From CAZUMW01 sp964621615 (lineage in GTDB: Bacteria; Desulfobacterota; WTBG01; CAIYCZ01; CAIRTM01), in assembly GCA_964621615.1 (NCBI GenBank), contig CAZUMW010000008.1, forward strand, positions 1-64,000: 64,000 bases of DNA. Direction: 5' to 3'. The notes beneath the pieces were generated by a model, which saw only the letters and a list, made by a program, of their open reading frames with translations, had not been told where the DNA came from and searched no databases. Below are positions 8,064 through 17,224 of this stretch, piece after piece; position 1 is the first letter of the stretch, and every line of letters starts with the position of its first letter. Position numbers and translations under genes: made by a program.

Positions 8064-8597
8064 ATGGATACATTCCGCGGAACCACTATACTTGCTATAA
8101 AAAAGGAAAATAACGTTTGCATTGGGGGGGACGGTCAGGTAACATTTTCCAACACCGTGCTTAAGCACCGGGCAAACAAAATCCGCCGGCTTTACAACGA
8201 CAAGGTCCTTGCCGGCTTTGCCGGCGCAACGGCCGATGCGTTCACGCTGTTTGAGCGGTTCGAGCAGAAGCTCGAAAAATACAGCGGCAATATCTCGCGG
8301 GCGGCTGTGGAGCTCGCTAAAGACTGGCGGTCGGATAAAATTCTTCGAAGGCTCGAAGCTCTCCTGACAGTGGCCAACCGGGAGAAGCTGTTTATTATTT
8401 CAGGAAACGGCGACGTGATCGAGCCCGATGACAATGTGACGGCGCTCGGCTCCGGAGGCCCCTACGCGCTTGCCGCCGCCCGCGCCCTGCTGCAGCATAC
8501 GGATTTATCAGTGCGTGAAATAATTGAAACCGCATTGAAAATCGCCGCTGACATCTGTATTTACACCAACAGCGAACTGCACATCGAAGAGCTCTGA
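8064..8597 (+). CDS. hslV: ATP-dependent protease peptidase subunit HslV
   Basis: HslV is the threonine peptidase of the HslUV (ClpYQ) protease. The product starts MDTFRG, a short propeptide, followed by TTILAIKK, whose first Thr becomes the N-terminal nucleophile. Other family marks are GGDGQVTF, RRLYNDKVLAGFAG, ELAKDWR and ALGSGGPYALAAA. The open frame reaches back into xerC, but the ATG at 8064 after AAAGGGGG gives the expected length of about 177 residues. It is followed by hslU. Confidence 0.95.
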   Translation: MDTFRGTTILAIKKENNVCIGGDGQVTFSNTVLKHRANKIRRLYNDKVLAGFAGATADAFTLFERFEQKLEKYSGNISRAAVELAKDWRSDKILRRLEALLTVANREKLFIISGNGDVIEPDDNVTALGSGGPYALAAARALLQHTDLSVREIIETALKIAADICIYTNSELHIEEL

Positions 8598-8696
8598 ATC
8601 TGCTGTTAACACAGCGTCAGTGAAATCGCCGCAATTGCCCTTTAATTACCCGGGCATCTATATTATTTTGATAACGTTTTTGACACAAAGGCACGC

Positions 8697-10097
8697 ATGA
8701 GCATGGAACCGCTTAATCCGAAACAGATTGTTGCTGAGCTTGATAAATATATCATCGGTCAGAATGATGCAAAAAAAGCCGTGGCCCTTGCGCTGAGGAA
8801 CCGCTGGCGACGCCAGCAGGTGCCCGATGATCTCAGAGACGAAATCGCCCCGAAAAATATAATTATGATCGGGGCCACCGGCGTGGGAAAAACTGAAATT
8901 GCCCGCCGCCTGGCCAAGCTGGCGCAGTCCCCGTTCCTGAAGGTGGAGGCGTCAAAGTTTACCGAGGTCGGCTATGTGGGCCGCGATGTGGAGTCGATGA
9001 TCCGAGATCTTACCGAGCTGGCCATCAAGCAGGCAAAGGACGAGGAAGCGGAGAACGTGCGGGAGAAGTCCTACGAAATCGCCGAGGAGCGCCTTCTGGA
9101 TATGCTGCTGCCCCCCTCGCCGAAACGGTCTTCCCAGCCGGTCCGCACAGGGTTTCAGCCGGTTGAGCACACGGAGGAGGAGCCACGGGAGGAGCATCGG
9201 GAAGAGGAGCCCGCACAGAGCTCAACGCGTGAAAAGCTGCGCGCCATGCTCCGGGAGGGAAAGCTCGACGACCGTGATGTCGAGCTTGAAACCACCCAGC
9301 AGAACCTGCCGGTTGTTGAAATATTTTCCGGATCGGGGCTTGAAGAAATGGATATAAACCTGAAGGACATGTTCGGCAACATGTTCCCCAAAAAAACCAA
9401 AAAGCGCAAGGTGAAAATACCTGAAGCCCGGGAAATCATCGCCAAAGAGGAAGCGCAGAAGCTGATCGACATGGAAGCGGTGACCCAGAACGCCGTGCAG
9501 CGGGTTGAGCAGTCCGGCATCATTTTTCTGGACGAGCTTGATAAAATCGCCAGCAAGGAATCAGAGCACGGGCCGGATGTTTCGCGCGAGGGCGTTCAGC
9601 GGGATCTGCTGCCGATTGTCGAGGGCTCAACAGTTACTACAAAATACGGCATGGTCAAAACCGACCACATTCTCTTTATCGCCTCCGGCGCGTTTTATGT
9701 TTCAAAGCCGTCCGATCTTATTCCTGAGCTGCAGGGCCGCTTTCCGATAAGGGTTGAGCTCAATTCGCTCACCCGCGAGGACTTTATACGAATCCTCACA
9801 GAGCCGCAAAACGCCCTCACCAAGCAGTATGTAGCGCTCATGAAAACAGAGGGGGTTGATCTCGTGCTGCAGGATGACGCGATAGATAAAATCGCGGAAA
9901 TCGCCACCACCGTCAACCAGCGCACCGAAAACATCGGGGCCCGGCGCCTGCACACTATTATGGAAAAGCTGCTTGAGGAAATATCATTCAGCGCTCCGGA
10001 AATGGCCGGCGAGCGAAGCGTTATCGACGCCGCCTATGTTTCTGAGAGGCTCGATGAGCTCATAACGGATGAGGACCTGAGCAGATATATATTGTAA
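8697..10097 (+). CDS. hslU: HslU ATPase subunit of HslUV protease
   Basis: HslU unfolds substrates and feeds them to HslV. The 466-residue AAA+ protein shows LDKYIIGQNDAKKAVA, Walker A GATGVGKTE, the pore loop GYVGRD, the inserted I domain (about 110-240), Walker B IIFLDELDKIA, a sensor region 'FIASGAF' and the C-terminal 'LSRYIL' tail that docks on HslV. Part of the I domain is strikingly Glu/Arg-rich (about 155-178). A second ATG two codons later is possible. The 99-base gap from hslV is longer than usual but the strand is the same. Confidence 0.96.
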   Translation: MSMEPLNPKQIVAELDKYIIGQNDAKKAVALALRNRWRRQQVPDDLRDEIAPKNIIMIGATGVGKTEIARRLAKLAQSPFLKVEASKFTEVGYVGRDVESMIRDLTELAIKQAKDEEAENVREKSYEIAEERLLDMLLPPSPKRSSQPVRTGFQPVEHTEEEPREEHREEEPAQSSTREKLRAMLREGKLDDRDVELETTQQNLPVVEIFSGSGLEEMDINLKDMFGNMFPKKTKKRKVKIPEAREIIAKEEAQKLIDMEAVTQNAVQRVEQSGIIFLDELDKIASKESEHGPDVSREGVQRDLLPIVEGSTVTTKYGMVKTDHILFIASGAFYVSKPSDLIPELQGRFPIRVELNSLTREDFIRILTEPQNALTKQYVALMKTEGVDLVLQDDAIDKIAEIATTVNQRTENIGARRLHTIMEKLLEEISFSAPEMAGERSVIDAAYVSERLDELITDEDLSRYIL

Positions 10098-10146
10098 GCG
10101 CAATCAAGGCTCAGAGCTCAACGGTCCATAATCATTAAGGCAACCG

Positions 10147-11028
10147 ATGCAAAAGGCAATCAACAAAGTCAAAACACTGATGGAGGCCCTGCCCTATATC
10201 AGGACCTTCACGGACAAAACATTTGTGATCAAATTCGGCGGCAACGCAATGATCGATCCGGCGCTGAGCCACAGCTTTGCCCTCGACATGATCCTGCTCA
10301 GCTATGTAGGAATACGCCCGGTTATCATTCACGGCGGCGGCCCGCAGATCGGCGAATTTATGAAGCGGCTCGGAAAAGAGCCAGCGTTTATCGACGGGCT
10401 GCGCGTAACCGACAAAGAGACGATCGAGATCGTCGAAATGGTGCTCATGGGGAAAATAAACAAGGAGATCGTGAGCCACATCAACAAAAACGGCGGGCGT
10501 GCAGTCGGGCTGAGCGGCAAAGACGGCAGCATGATCAGCGCGGCAAAGCTTACCGTGAAAGACAAGAACAACCCTGAAACCACGGTTGATCTCGGCATGG
10601 TCGGCACCATCACGGCAGTAAACCCCCAGGTAATAAACACCCTTGACACCAACCGCTTCATACCGGTCATTGCCCCTCTCGGGTGCGGCGAAAACGGTGA
10701 AACATACAACATCAATGCAGATACGGCTGCAGGGGAGATAGCGGGTGCGCTCAAGGCTGAAAAGCTTGTGCTGCTGACCGATGTCGAAGGGGTCATGGAC
10801 AAAAACGGGACTTTCATGTCTACGGTGACCGAGCAGGAGGCGTTCCGGATGATTAAAAGCGGCGATATCAGCGGCGGCATGATTCCCAAAATCCAGTGCT
10901 GCTGCAATGCCCTTGACAGGGGTGCCGGCAAAGCGCACATTATCGACGGGCGTGTAGAGCATGCGGTGCTGCTGGAAATATTCACCGATATCGGCATCGG
11001 CACGCAGCTTGTCAAAGAGGAGCGCTGA
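10147..11028 (+). CDS. argB: acetylglutamate kinase (ArgB)
   Basis: ArgB phosphorylates N-acetylglutamate, the usual control point of cyclic arginine synthesis. The 293-residue protein has the amino-acid-kinase marks KFGGNAM, VIIHGGGPQIG, the 'GLSGKDG' loop, NADTAAGEIA, LLTDVEGVM and GGMIPKIQC. The N-terminal extension before KFGGNAM (about 20 residues) is the type seen in arginine-inhibited hexameric enzymes. AAGG precedes the ATG. It opens the arg series 49 bases after hslU; argC and argJ/argA are not in the window. Confidence 0.96.
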   Translation: MQKAINKVKTLMEALPYIRTFTDKTFVIKFGGNAMIDPALSHSFALDMILLSYVGIRPVIIHGGGPQIGEFMKRLGKEPAFIDGLRVTDKETIEIVEMVLMGKINKEIVSHINKNGGRAVGLSGKDGSMISAAKLTVKDKNNPETTVDLGMVGTITAVNPQVINTLDTNRFIPVIAPLGCGENGETYNINADTAAGEIAGALKAEKLVLLTDVEGVMDKNGTFMSTVTEQEAFRMIKSGDISGGMIPKIQCCCNALDRGAGKAHIIDGRVEHAVLLEIFTDIGIGTQLVKEER

Positions 11029-11084
11029 AGCCGCTTGATTCTTTGAAAAAATGCACAATGCACTGAAGAGCACAAGGTTACACA

Positions 11085-12278
11085 ATGGAAAACATCGTTG
11101 AGAAAACAAACCAGTATATCTTTCACACCTATGCACGCTATCCGGTTACCCTGGTAAAGGGAGAGGGCTGCCGGGTATGGGATGACGGCGGGCGGCGATA
11201 TCTTGACTTTCTTTCAGGCATCGCCGTGTGCAATCTCGGGCACTGCCATCCCGCCGTGGTGAAGGCGGCCCGCGATCAGCTCGGCCGGCTTATTCATGTG
11301 TCAAATTTCTTCTACACAGAGCCGCAGGTCGAGCTTGCGGATATGCTCATTGAGCACTCGTTTGCCGATATGATTTTTTTCTGCAACAGCGGCGCCGAGG
11401 CCAACGAGGCCGCCATGAAGCTTGCCCGCAAATACGGCACCGCTCAGCACGGCGACGGGCGCAATGAAATAATCACCATGCGCTATTCGTTCCACGGAAG
11501 AACCTTCGCCACCCTGACTGCAACGGGGCAGGATAAATTTCATGCCGGCTTCGCACCGCTGCTGCCCGGGTTCACCTACGTGCCGTTCAACGATTTTCCC
11601 GCGCTCGAATATGCGCTCTCGGATAAAACCTGTGCCGTTCTGATCGAGCCCATTCAGGGTGAGGGCGGCGTCAACATCCCGTCTCCCGACTATCTCAGGC
11701 AGGTTCGCCAGCTGTGCGATCGCCGGAACGCCCTTCTCATATTTGATGAGGTCCAGGTGGGCATGGGGCGCACAGGAACGCTGTTCGCCTATGAGCAATT
11801 CGGCGTTGAGCCGGACATCATGACCCTGGCCAAGGCGCTGGCGGGCGGGCTGCCTGCAGGCGCCATGCTGGCCCGCCAGAAAGTAGCAGAGGCCTTCACC
11901 CCGGGCACACACGCATCAACATTCGGCGGCAACCCGGTGGTCACCGCCGCCGGCTCCGCGGTGATGCGCGAAATGCTCGAAAACGGCGTTCTTGACAACT
12001 GCCGCACAATGGGCGCCTACTTTCTTTCCAGCCTTAACGCCCTGGCGGACAAGTATCCCGGCCTTGTTAAAGAAGTCCGCGGCAAAGGGCTCATTATCGG
12101 CATGGAGCTTGCCAGAGACTGCCGCCCTGTTGCACAGCGCTGCCTTGAAAAGGGGATTATTATCAACTGTACGCTGGAAAAAATTCTCCGGTTCCTGCCG
12201 CCGCTCATTGTCACCCGGGAGGAAATCGATGAGTGCATAGCGGTTCTGGACGGGGTTTTTCAGGAGCTGTTCAGCTGA
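11085..12278 (+). CDS. argD: acetylornithine aminotransferase (ArgD)
   Basis: ArgD is a PLP-dependent class III aminotransferase making N-acetylornithine from the semialdehyde; in some bacteria it also serves diaminopimelate synthesis, which would fit the lysine genes nearby. The 397 residues include FFCNSGAEANEAAMKLAR, YSFHGRTFATL, LIEPIQGEGG, FDEVQVGMGRTG, the Lys of TLAKALAGG and STFGGNP. AAGG lies upstream of the ATG. It is between argB and argF with short spacers. Confidence 0.95.
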   Translation: MENIVEKTNQYIFHTYARYPVTLVKGEGCRVWDDGGRRYLDFLSGIAVCNLGHCHPAVVKAARDQLGRLIHVSNFFYTEPQVELADMLIEHSFADMIFFCNSGAEANEAAMKLARKYGTAQHGDGRNEIITMRYSFHGRTFATLTATGQDKFHAGFAPLLPGFTYVPFNDFPALEYALSDKTCAVLIEPIQGEGGVNIPSPDYLRQVRQLCDRRNALLIFDEVQVGMGRTGTLFAYEQFGVEPDIMTLAKALAGGLPAGAMLARQKVAEAFTPGTHASTFGGNPVVTAAGSAVMREMLENGVLDNCRTMGAYFLSSLNALADKYPGLVKEVRGKGLIIGMELARDCRPVAQRCLEKGIIINCTLEKILRFLPPLIVTREEIDECIAVLDGVFQELFS

Positions 12279-12342
12279 CACACACAGGGCTGCGGCTGAT
12301 TCGCCGTGCCGCAAACCGTTCTTTTTGACAAAGGTAGCCTAC

Positions 12343-13263
12343 ATGAAAAAAGATCTTCTGTGTCTCTACGACCTGACAAAAGATGACATCATGGAAATAC
12401 TGCGCCGTGCGGCCTGTCTGAAAGACAAGCACAAAAACTCCGAGGAGCATCGCCCGCTGAGGGGAAAGTCGCTGGGCATGATATTCGAAAAGCCCTCGAC
12501 GCGAACCAGGGTCTCCTTTGAGGTGGGCATGTATCAGCTCGGGGGTCATCCGCTGTACCTGCGCTGGACAGATACGCAGCTCGGCCGAGGAGAGTCGATA
12601 TCCGATACGGCACAGACCCTGTCGCGGTATCTTGACGGCATCATGATCCGGACCTTTTCCCAGGAAACTGTGCAGGAGCTGGCCCGCTTTGCTGACGTGC
12701 CGGTCATAAACGGGCTTACCGACCGGTACCACCCCTGCCAGACGCTTGCTGATGTGTTCACTGTAATGGATAAAAGGGATATAGCAGGCGGCTTTAAAAC
12801 AGCCTATATCGGCGACGGCAACAATATCGCCCACTCATGGATAAACGCCGCGCTTCGCCTCAATTTCGATCTAACCCTGGCGTGCCCGCCCACCCACTCA
12901 CCGGACAGGCAGGTGCTTGAGCGCGCGCAAAAGGAGGCTTCATCCGCCATTGAGCTTGTGCACGACCCCGTTCAGGCCGTCCGCGGAGCAGACGTCATCA
13001 GCACTGACACCTGGGTCAGCATGGGCCAGGAAAAAGATTACCGCGAGCGCATCAAGGCATTCCGGGGGTTCCAGGTTAACGAAGAGCTTGTTGCCGCAGC
13101 GCGCAACGACAGCGTCATGGTTATGCACTGCCTGCCCGCCCACCGCGGTGAAGAGATAACCGACGGCGTGCTCGACGGAAGGCACTCTGTGGTGTTCGAT
13201 CAGGCAGAGAACCGGCTTCACGTGCAGAAAGCCGTACTGGAGATCCTTATGGGGCAGGGCTGA
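12343..13263 (+). CDS. argF: ornithine carbamoyltransferase (ArgF)
   Basis: ArgF joins ornithine and carbamoyl phosphate to give citrulline. The 306-residue protein shows the carbamoyl-phosphate motif FEKPSTRTRVSFE, HPCQTLADVFT, YIGDGNNIAHSW, the ornithine loop VSMGQE and HCLPAHRGEE. The ATG at 12343 after AAAGGTAG was chosen over an in-frame upstream codon because MKKDLLCLYDL aligns with the usual start. It is the third gene of the arginine run. Confidence 0.95.
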   Translation: MKKDLLCLYDLTKDDIMEILRRAACLKDKHKNSEEHRPLRGKSLGMIFEKPSTRTRVSFEVGMYQLGGHPLYLRWTDTQLGRGESISDTAQTLSRYLDGIMIRTFSQETVQELARFADVPVINGLTDRYHPCQTLADVFTVMDKRDIAGGFKTAYIGDGNNIAHSWINAALRLNFDLTLACPPTHSPDRQVLERAQKEASSAIELVHDPVQAVRGADVISTDTWVSMGQEKDYRERIKAFRGFQVNEELVAAARNDSVMVMHCLPAHRGEEITDGVLDGRHSVVFDQAENRLHVQKAVLEILMGQG

Positions 13264-13315
13264 GGCTTCAGGATTGCCGGTCCCGCATTCATCATTAAAT
13301 CGGAGGAGGCGCTCT

Positions 13316-14542
13316 ATGGCTTCGATACAGAAAGTAGTCCTGGCATATTCAGGCGGGCTTGACACCTCGGTTATTTTAAAATGGCTTCAGGAAACATACA
13401 GCTGCGACGTTGTTGCCTTTGCAGCCGATCTGGGCCAGGGTCAGGAGCTCGACGGCATAACCGAAAAAGCAGAAAACACGGGCGCTGCTGCGGTGTATGT
13501 CGAAGATCTGCGGGAGGAATTTGCAAAGGATTTCATTTTTCCCATGTTCAGAGCAAATGCGATTTACGAGGGCACCTATCTTCTCGGCACATCCATCGCC
13601 CGCCCGCTTATTGCAAAAAAGCAGATTGAAATAGCAGCGCGCGAATCAGCTGACGCCGTCGCTCACGGAGCCACCGGCAAAGGAAACGATCAGGTCCGCT
13701 TTGAGCTTTCTTTTTTGTCGCTGAACCCTGACATAAAAATTATCGCCCCCTGGCGACATCCCGGCTGGAAGCTGACCTCGCGGCGGGCAATGATGGAGTA
13801 TGCACAGAAGCACGGCATCCCCGTGCCGGTATCACCTGAAAAGCCGTATTCGAGCGACCGCAACCTGCTGCACATAAGCTTTGAAGGCGGCGTTCTGGAG
13901 GACCCCTGGGCGGAGCCGCCGGAAGATATGTATGTTCTGTCACGCTCCCCCGAAAAAGCGCCGGACCGGCCCGTCTATGTGGAAATAGAATTCGAATCCG
14001 GCGACCCGGTGGCCGTTGACGGCACCCGCTACAGCCCCGCTGCGCTGCTCGATCACCTCAACCGCCTGGGCGGAGAAAACGGCGTGGGCAGAATCGACAT
14101 TGTGGAAAACCGCTATGTCGGGATGAAATCGCGCGGAGTATACGAAACCCCCGGAGGAACCATACTGCATATCGCACACCGGGCTGTCGAGTCGCTCACT
14201 CTTGACCGCGAGGTCATGCACTTCAAAGACGAGCTCATCCCCCGCTATGCCTCACTGGTGTACAACGGCTACTGGTTCGCTCCCGAGCGCTCCATTCTGC
14301 AGAAAGCAATAGATGAAAGCCAGGTGCAGGTCAGCGGCACCGTGCGGCTCAAGCTGTACAAGGGAAGCTGCTGTGTTGTGGGCCGCACGTCCCCCAACAG
14401 CCTGTATCGCGAGGATATTGCCACATTTGAGCAGGACAGCGTATACAACCAGGCTGACGCAGACGGTTTTATCCGGCTGAATGCGCTGCGCCTGCGGCTG
14501 AGTGCGCTGCGCGCCCGGGAGGGGCGTCATGAAATCGGGTAA
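13316..14542 (+). CDS. argG: argininosuccinate synthase (ArgG)
   Basis: ArgG condenses citrulline and aspartate using ATP. The 408-residue protein has the P-loop-like pyrophosphatase motif AYSGGLDTSV at the N-terminus, HGATGKGNDQVRFE, YSSDRNLLHISFEGG, ENRYVGMKSRGVYETPGG and the SPNSLYRE region near the C-terminus. GGAGGAGG stands just before ATG 13316; the upstream part of the frame is ignored. Its last 14 bases overlap argH, suggesting coupling. Confidence 0.96.
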   Translation: MASIQKVVLAYSGGLDTSVILKWLQETYSCDVVAFAADLGQGQELDGITEKAENTGAAAVYVEDLREEFAKDFIFPMFRANAIYEGTYLLGTSIARPLIAKKQIEIAARESADAVAHGATGKGNDQVRFELSFLSLNPDIKIIAPWRHPGWKLTSRRAMMEYAQKHGIPVPVSPEKPYSSDRNLLHISFEGGVLEDPWAEPPEDMYVLSRSPEKAPDRPVYVEIEFESGDPVAVDGTRYSPAALLDHLNRLGGENGVGRIDIVENRYVGMKSRGVYETPGGTILHIAHRAVESLTLDREVMHFKDELIPRYASLVYNGYWFAPERSILQKAIDESQVQVSGTVRLKLYKGSCCVVGRTSPNSLYREDIATFEQDSVYNQADADGFIRLNALRLRLSALRAREGRHEIG

Positions 14543-15950
14543 GCCTTGGGGCGGGCGGTTTTCTCAAAAAACGCACAAGGCGGTCGAGGCCTTCACCGCT
14601 TCCATAGACGTTGACTGGGTGCTGTACCCGTACGATATAGCAGGCAGCACCGCGCACTGCCGCATGCTCGCAAAGCAGCACATCATTCCTCAAAGCGACG
14701 CAAAGAAAATCATACGCGGCCTTAAAAGCATTGAGCGGGAGCTGCAGCGAGGCGAGCTTGAGCTGAAGCGCGAAGCCGAGGATATTCATATGCTTATCGA
14801 ATCCCGGCTCATAGACAAAATAGGCCCGGTTGGCGGAAAGCTGCACACTGCCCGCAGCAGAAACGATCAGATAGCTCTGGACATCAATCTGTATATGCGG
14901 GACGCTGTCATCGACATTGTCCGGCTGCTGATTTCCGTTCAGAGCGCCCTGATCGATATGGCCCGCAGCAGCACCGATATTATTCTGCCGGGATTCACTC
15001 ACCTGCAGCATGCTCAGCCGGTTCTGCTGGCACATCATCTGATGGCATATTTTGAAATGCTGAGCCGCGACTGCGATCGCATGCAGTCGTGCTACACCCG
15101 CATAAACCGGTTGCCGCTGGGCGCCGGTGCGCTTGCCGGGACCCCCTACCCGGTTGACCGGTCATTTGTTGCCGGGCTGCTCGGCTACCCTGAGGTTACC
15201 GCCAACAGCATGGACACGGTAAGCGACAGAGACGGGCTGATCGAGCTCTGCAGCCATGCCGCAATCGTGATGATGCACCTGAGCCGGCTGTGCGAAGAGC
15301 TCATCATCTGGTCATCGCCTGAATTTGCGTTCGTCGACATTGCCGATGCATTCTGTACCGGCAGCAGCATTATGCCGCAGAAAAAAAACCCTGATGTGCC
15401 GGAGCTTATACGCGGCAAAACAGGCAGAGTGTATGGCGACCTGATTTCGCTGCTGACGCTTATGAAGTCGCTGCCGCTCACATACAACCGGGACCTGCAG
15501 GAGGATAAACCAGCGCTGTTTGATGCGGTAAACACCACGCGCGAGTCGCTGCACGTGCTTTCATTAATGCTTCCCGAGCTACGGTTCAACCGGCAAAGAA
15601 TGCTCGAGGCCGCAGGCGACGGCTTTCTCACCGCCACCGATCTTGCTGATTATCTTGCGGCAAGAGGAACGCCGTTCAGAACAGCCCATGAGATCGTCGG
15701 GCGAATCGTCTCATTCTGTATCAGAAGCGGCCGGCAGCTGCACGAGCTGTCGCTGACCGAGCTCAAAAAGTTCAGCCCGAGCATAGAGGCCGACGCGCTT
15801 CCGCGCCTTGACCCGGAAACCTCGGTACGCAGCAGGTCCGCAACCGGTGCAACCGGCAAAAAGCCGGTAGCCGCTGCGCTGAGGAAAGCCGGGGCCCGGA
15901 TCAAAAAGCAGAGCCGCTTTCTCGAATCGGCAAAAAAGCTTATCCCGTAA
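14529..15950 (+). CDS. argH: argininosuccinate lyase (ArgH)
   Basis: ArgH releases arginine and fumarate. The 473-residue fumarase/aspartase-superfamily protein has WGGRFSQ at the start, HTARSRNDQIALD, GFTHLQHAQPV, and the signature GSSIMPQKKNPD with the catalytic Ser. GGGAGGGG lies upstream of the ATG inside the end of argG. The C-terminal 30 residues are very basic. The next gene starts 18 bases later. Confidence 0.96.
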   Translation: MKSGKPWGGRFSQKTHKAVEAFTASIDVDWVLYPYDIAGSTAHCRMLAKQHIIPQSDAKKIIRGLKSIERELQRGELELKREAEDIHMLIESRLIDKIGPVGGKLHTARSRNDQIALDINLYMRDAVIDIVRLLISVQSALIDMARSSTDIILPGFTHLQHAQPVLLAHHLMAYFEMLSRDCDRMQSCYTRINRLPLGAGALAGTPYPVDRSFVAGLLGYPEVTANSMDTVSDRDGLIELCSHAAIVMMHLSRLCEELIIWSSPEFAFVDIADAFCTGSSIMPQKKNPDVPELIRGKTGRVYGDLISLLTLMKSLPLTYNRDLQEDKPALFDAVNTTRESLHVLSLMLPELRFNRQRMLEAAGDGFLTATDLADYLAARGTPFRTAHEIVGRIVSFCIRSGRQLHELSLTELKKFSPSIEADALPRLDPETSVRSRSATGATGKKPVAAALRKAGARIKKQSRFLESAKKLIP

Positions 15951-15967
15951 AAAACAGGGGTCCAGAG

Positions 15968-17068
15968 ATGATTCTTAAAACGCGCACACATCTCCTGCTG
16001 CAGCTGTACCCTGTTCTGTTGCTGGCGGGATGCCTTGCAGCCCTTCCGTCGTGCGGCAAAAAAGGTGATCCGTCACTGCCCCGGCAGGCGGCGCCGGAAA
16101 GCGTATCGTCGTTTCGCGCAGCGGCCCGCCCGGGCACCGCCGTGCTGCTGTGGAAATTTCCGAAGAAAAACACCGATGATTCCCCGCTGCTCGATCTTGA
16201 CGGGTGCATGATCTTCCGCGAGTCTGTTTTATTTGAAAATATCTGCCTTCGGTGCCCCGTCAATTTCATGCCGCTGCATGATTACGACTACGCCGGCCCC
16301 CGCGGTCAGATCCCCGAAGGCTCCCGCCGGGTGTACTATGACACTACCCTGAAGCCCGACCACCTATATACATACAAAATAGCCTGCTACAATACCGGCG
16401 GGACGTACGGTCCAGCATCATCCCCGATACGCCTGTATTACGCGCCCCCCCCTGAGCCCCCGCGCGCGGTGCGCGCAGAGCGGCGCCACCGGCTGGTCCT
16501 GCTTCGCTGGCAGGAGCCGGAGCGCTATCAGGATGGTGAAACCATTTCCGAGGATGACTCGATCGGATTTGCTGTATACCGGGACACGGCTCCGGATATG
16601 CCTGATTCTTTTCCGCTCAACAGAGCGCTGCTCCCGGAAACGGTGTTTGAGGATATACCGCCCAGGCATGACACAATATATTATTATGAAGTCCGCGCTG
16701 TCAGAACGTTTAAGGGCACCCGCATCGAAAGCAATCCGTCACGTCGAATCGAGGTTTCATATATGGATGTTACGCCGCCGGGAACCCCGCGCGGGCTCAC
16801 GGCAATTCCTGCTGAAAAAGGCATCATGCTGAAGTGGATGCCCAAGAGTGAAAAAGATTTTGCAGGGTTCAATATTTATCGCAAAAAGCCGTGGGACGAC
16901 CAGTTCACCCGGCTAAACACAGCCCCGGTGACTCTCAATACCTGGACGGACAAAACCGCAAAAAAGGGCCGCCGGTACACATACGGCATTACTGCAGTAG
17001 ACCGGGCACAGGAGCCCAACGAAAGCCCGCTTTCAAAAACCGTAACCGTATTTTATATTACCAAATAG
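15968..17068 (+). CDS. LptM-like lipoprotein with fibronectin type III domains
   Basis: The 366-residue exported protein begins with a hydrophobic signal containing two candidate lipidation sites: LLAGC (Cys22, the better lipobox) and LPSCGKKGDPSLP (Cys29), the latter matching the CGxKGPL start of LptM/YifL. Two or three fibronectin type III-like units follow, each with 'P..P..L.A....G..L.W' and 'YTYGITAVD' patterns, the last at about 265-360. E. coli LptM is tiny and helps LptD fold, and it too lies before dapF. Here the same slot, argH to lysA, holds a much longer protein. The LptM relation is inferred from motif plus neighbourhood; the FN3 part has no known role. Confidence 0.75.
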   Translation: MILKTRTHLLLQLYPVLLLAGCLAALPSCGKKGDPSLPRQAAPESVSSFRAAARPGTAVLLWKFPKKNTDDSPLLDLDGCMIFRESVLFENICLRCPVNFMPLHDYDYAGPRGQIPEGSRRVYYDTTLKPDHLYTYKIACYNTGGTYGPASSPIRLYYAPPPEPPRAVRAERRHRLVLLRWQEPERYQDGETISEDDSIGFAVYRDTAPDMPDSFPLNRALLPETVFEDIPPRHDTIYYYEVRAVRTFKGTRIESNPSRRIEVSYMDVTPPGTPRGLTAIPAEKGIMLKWMPKSEKDFAGFNIYRKKPWDDQFTRLNTAPVTLNTWTDKTAKKGRRYTYGITAVDRAQEPNESPLSKTVTVFYITK

Positions 17069-17224
17069 CACCATTATGCCGCGCACGGCATGGCATAGCA
17101 TGGTCACGAAGCGGGGCAAGAGTTTACTGGCCCGAAAAAAACCCCACAGGTGTCATTGCAAGCAACAGCTGTCATGTTTCGGCAGAAGCATCTGAGCGCC
17201 AACACACAACCCGGGAGAGCTCTC

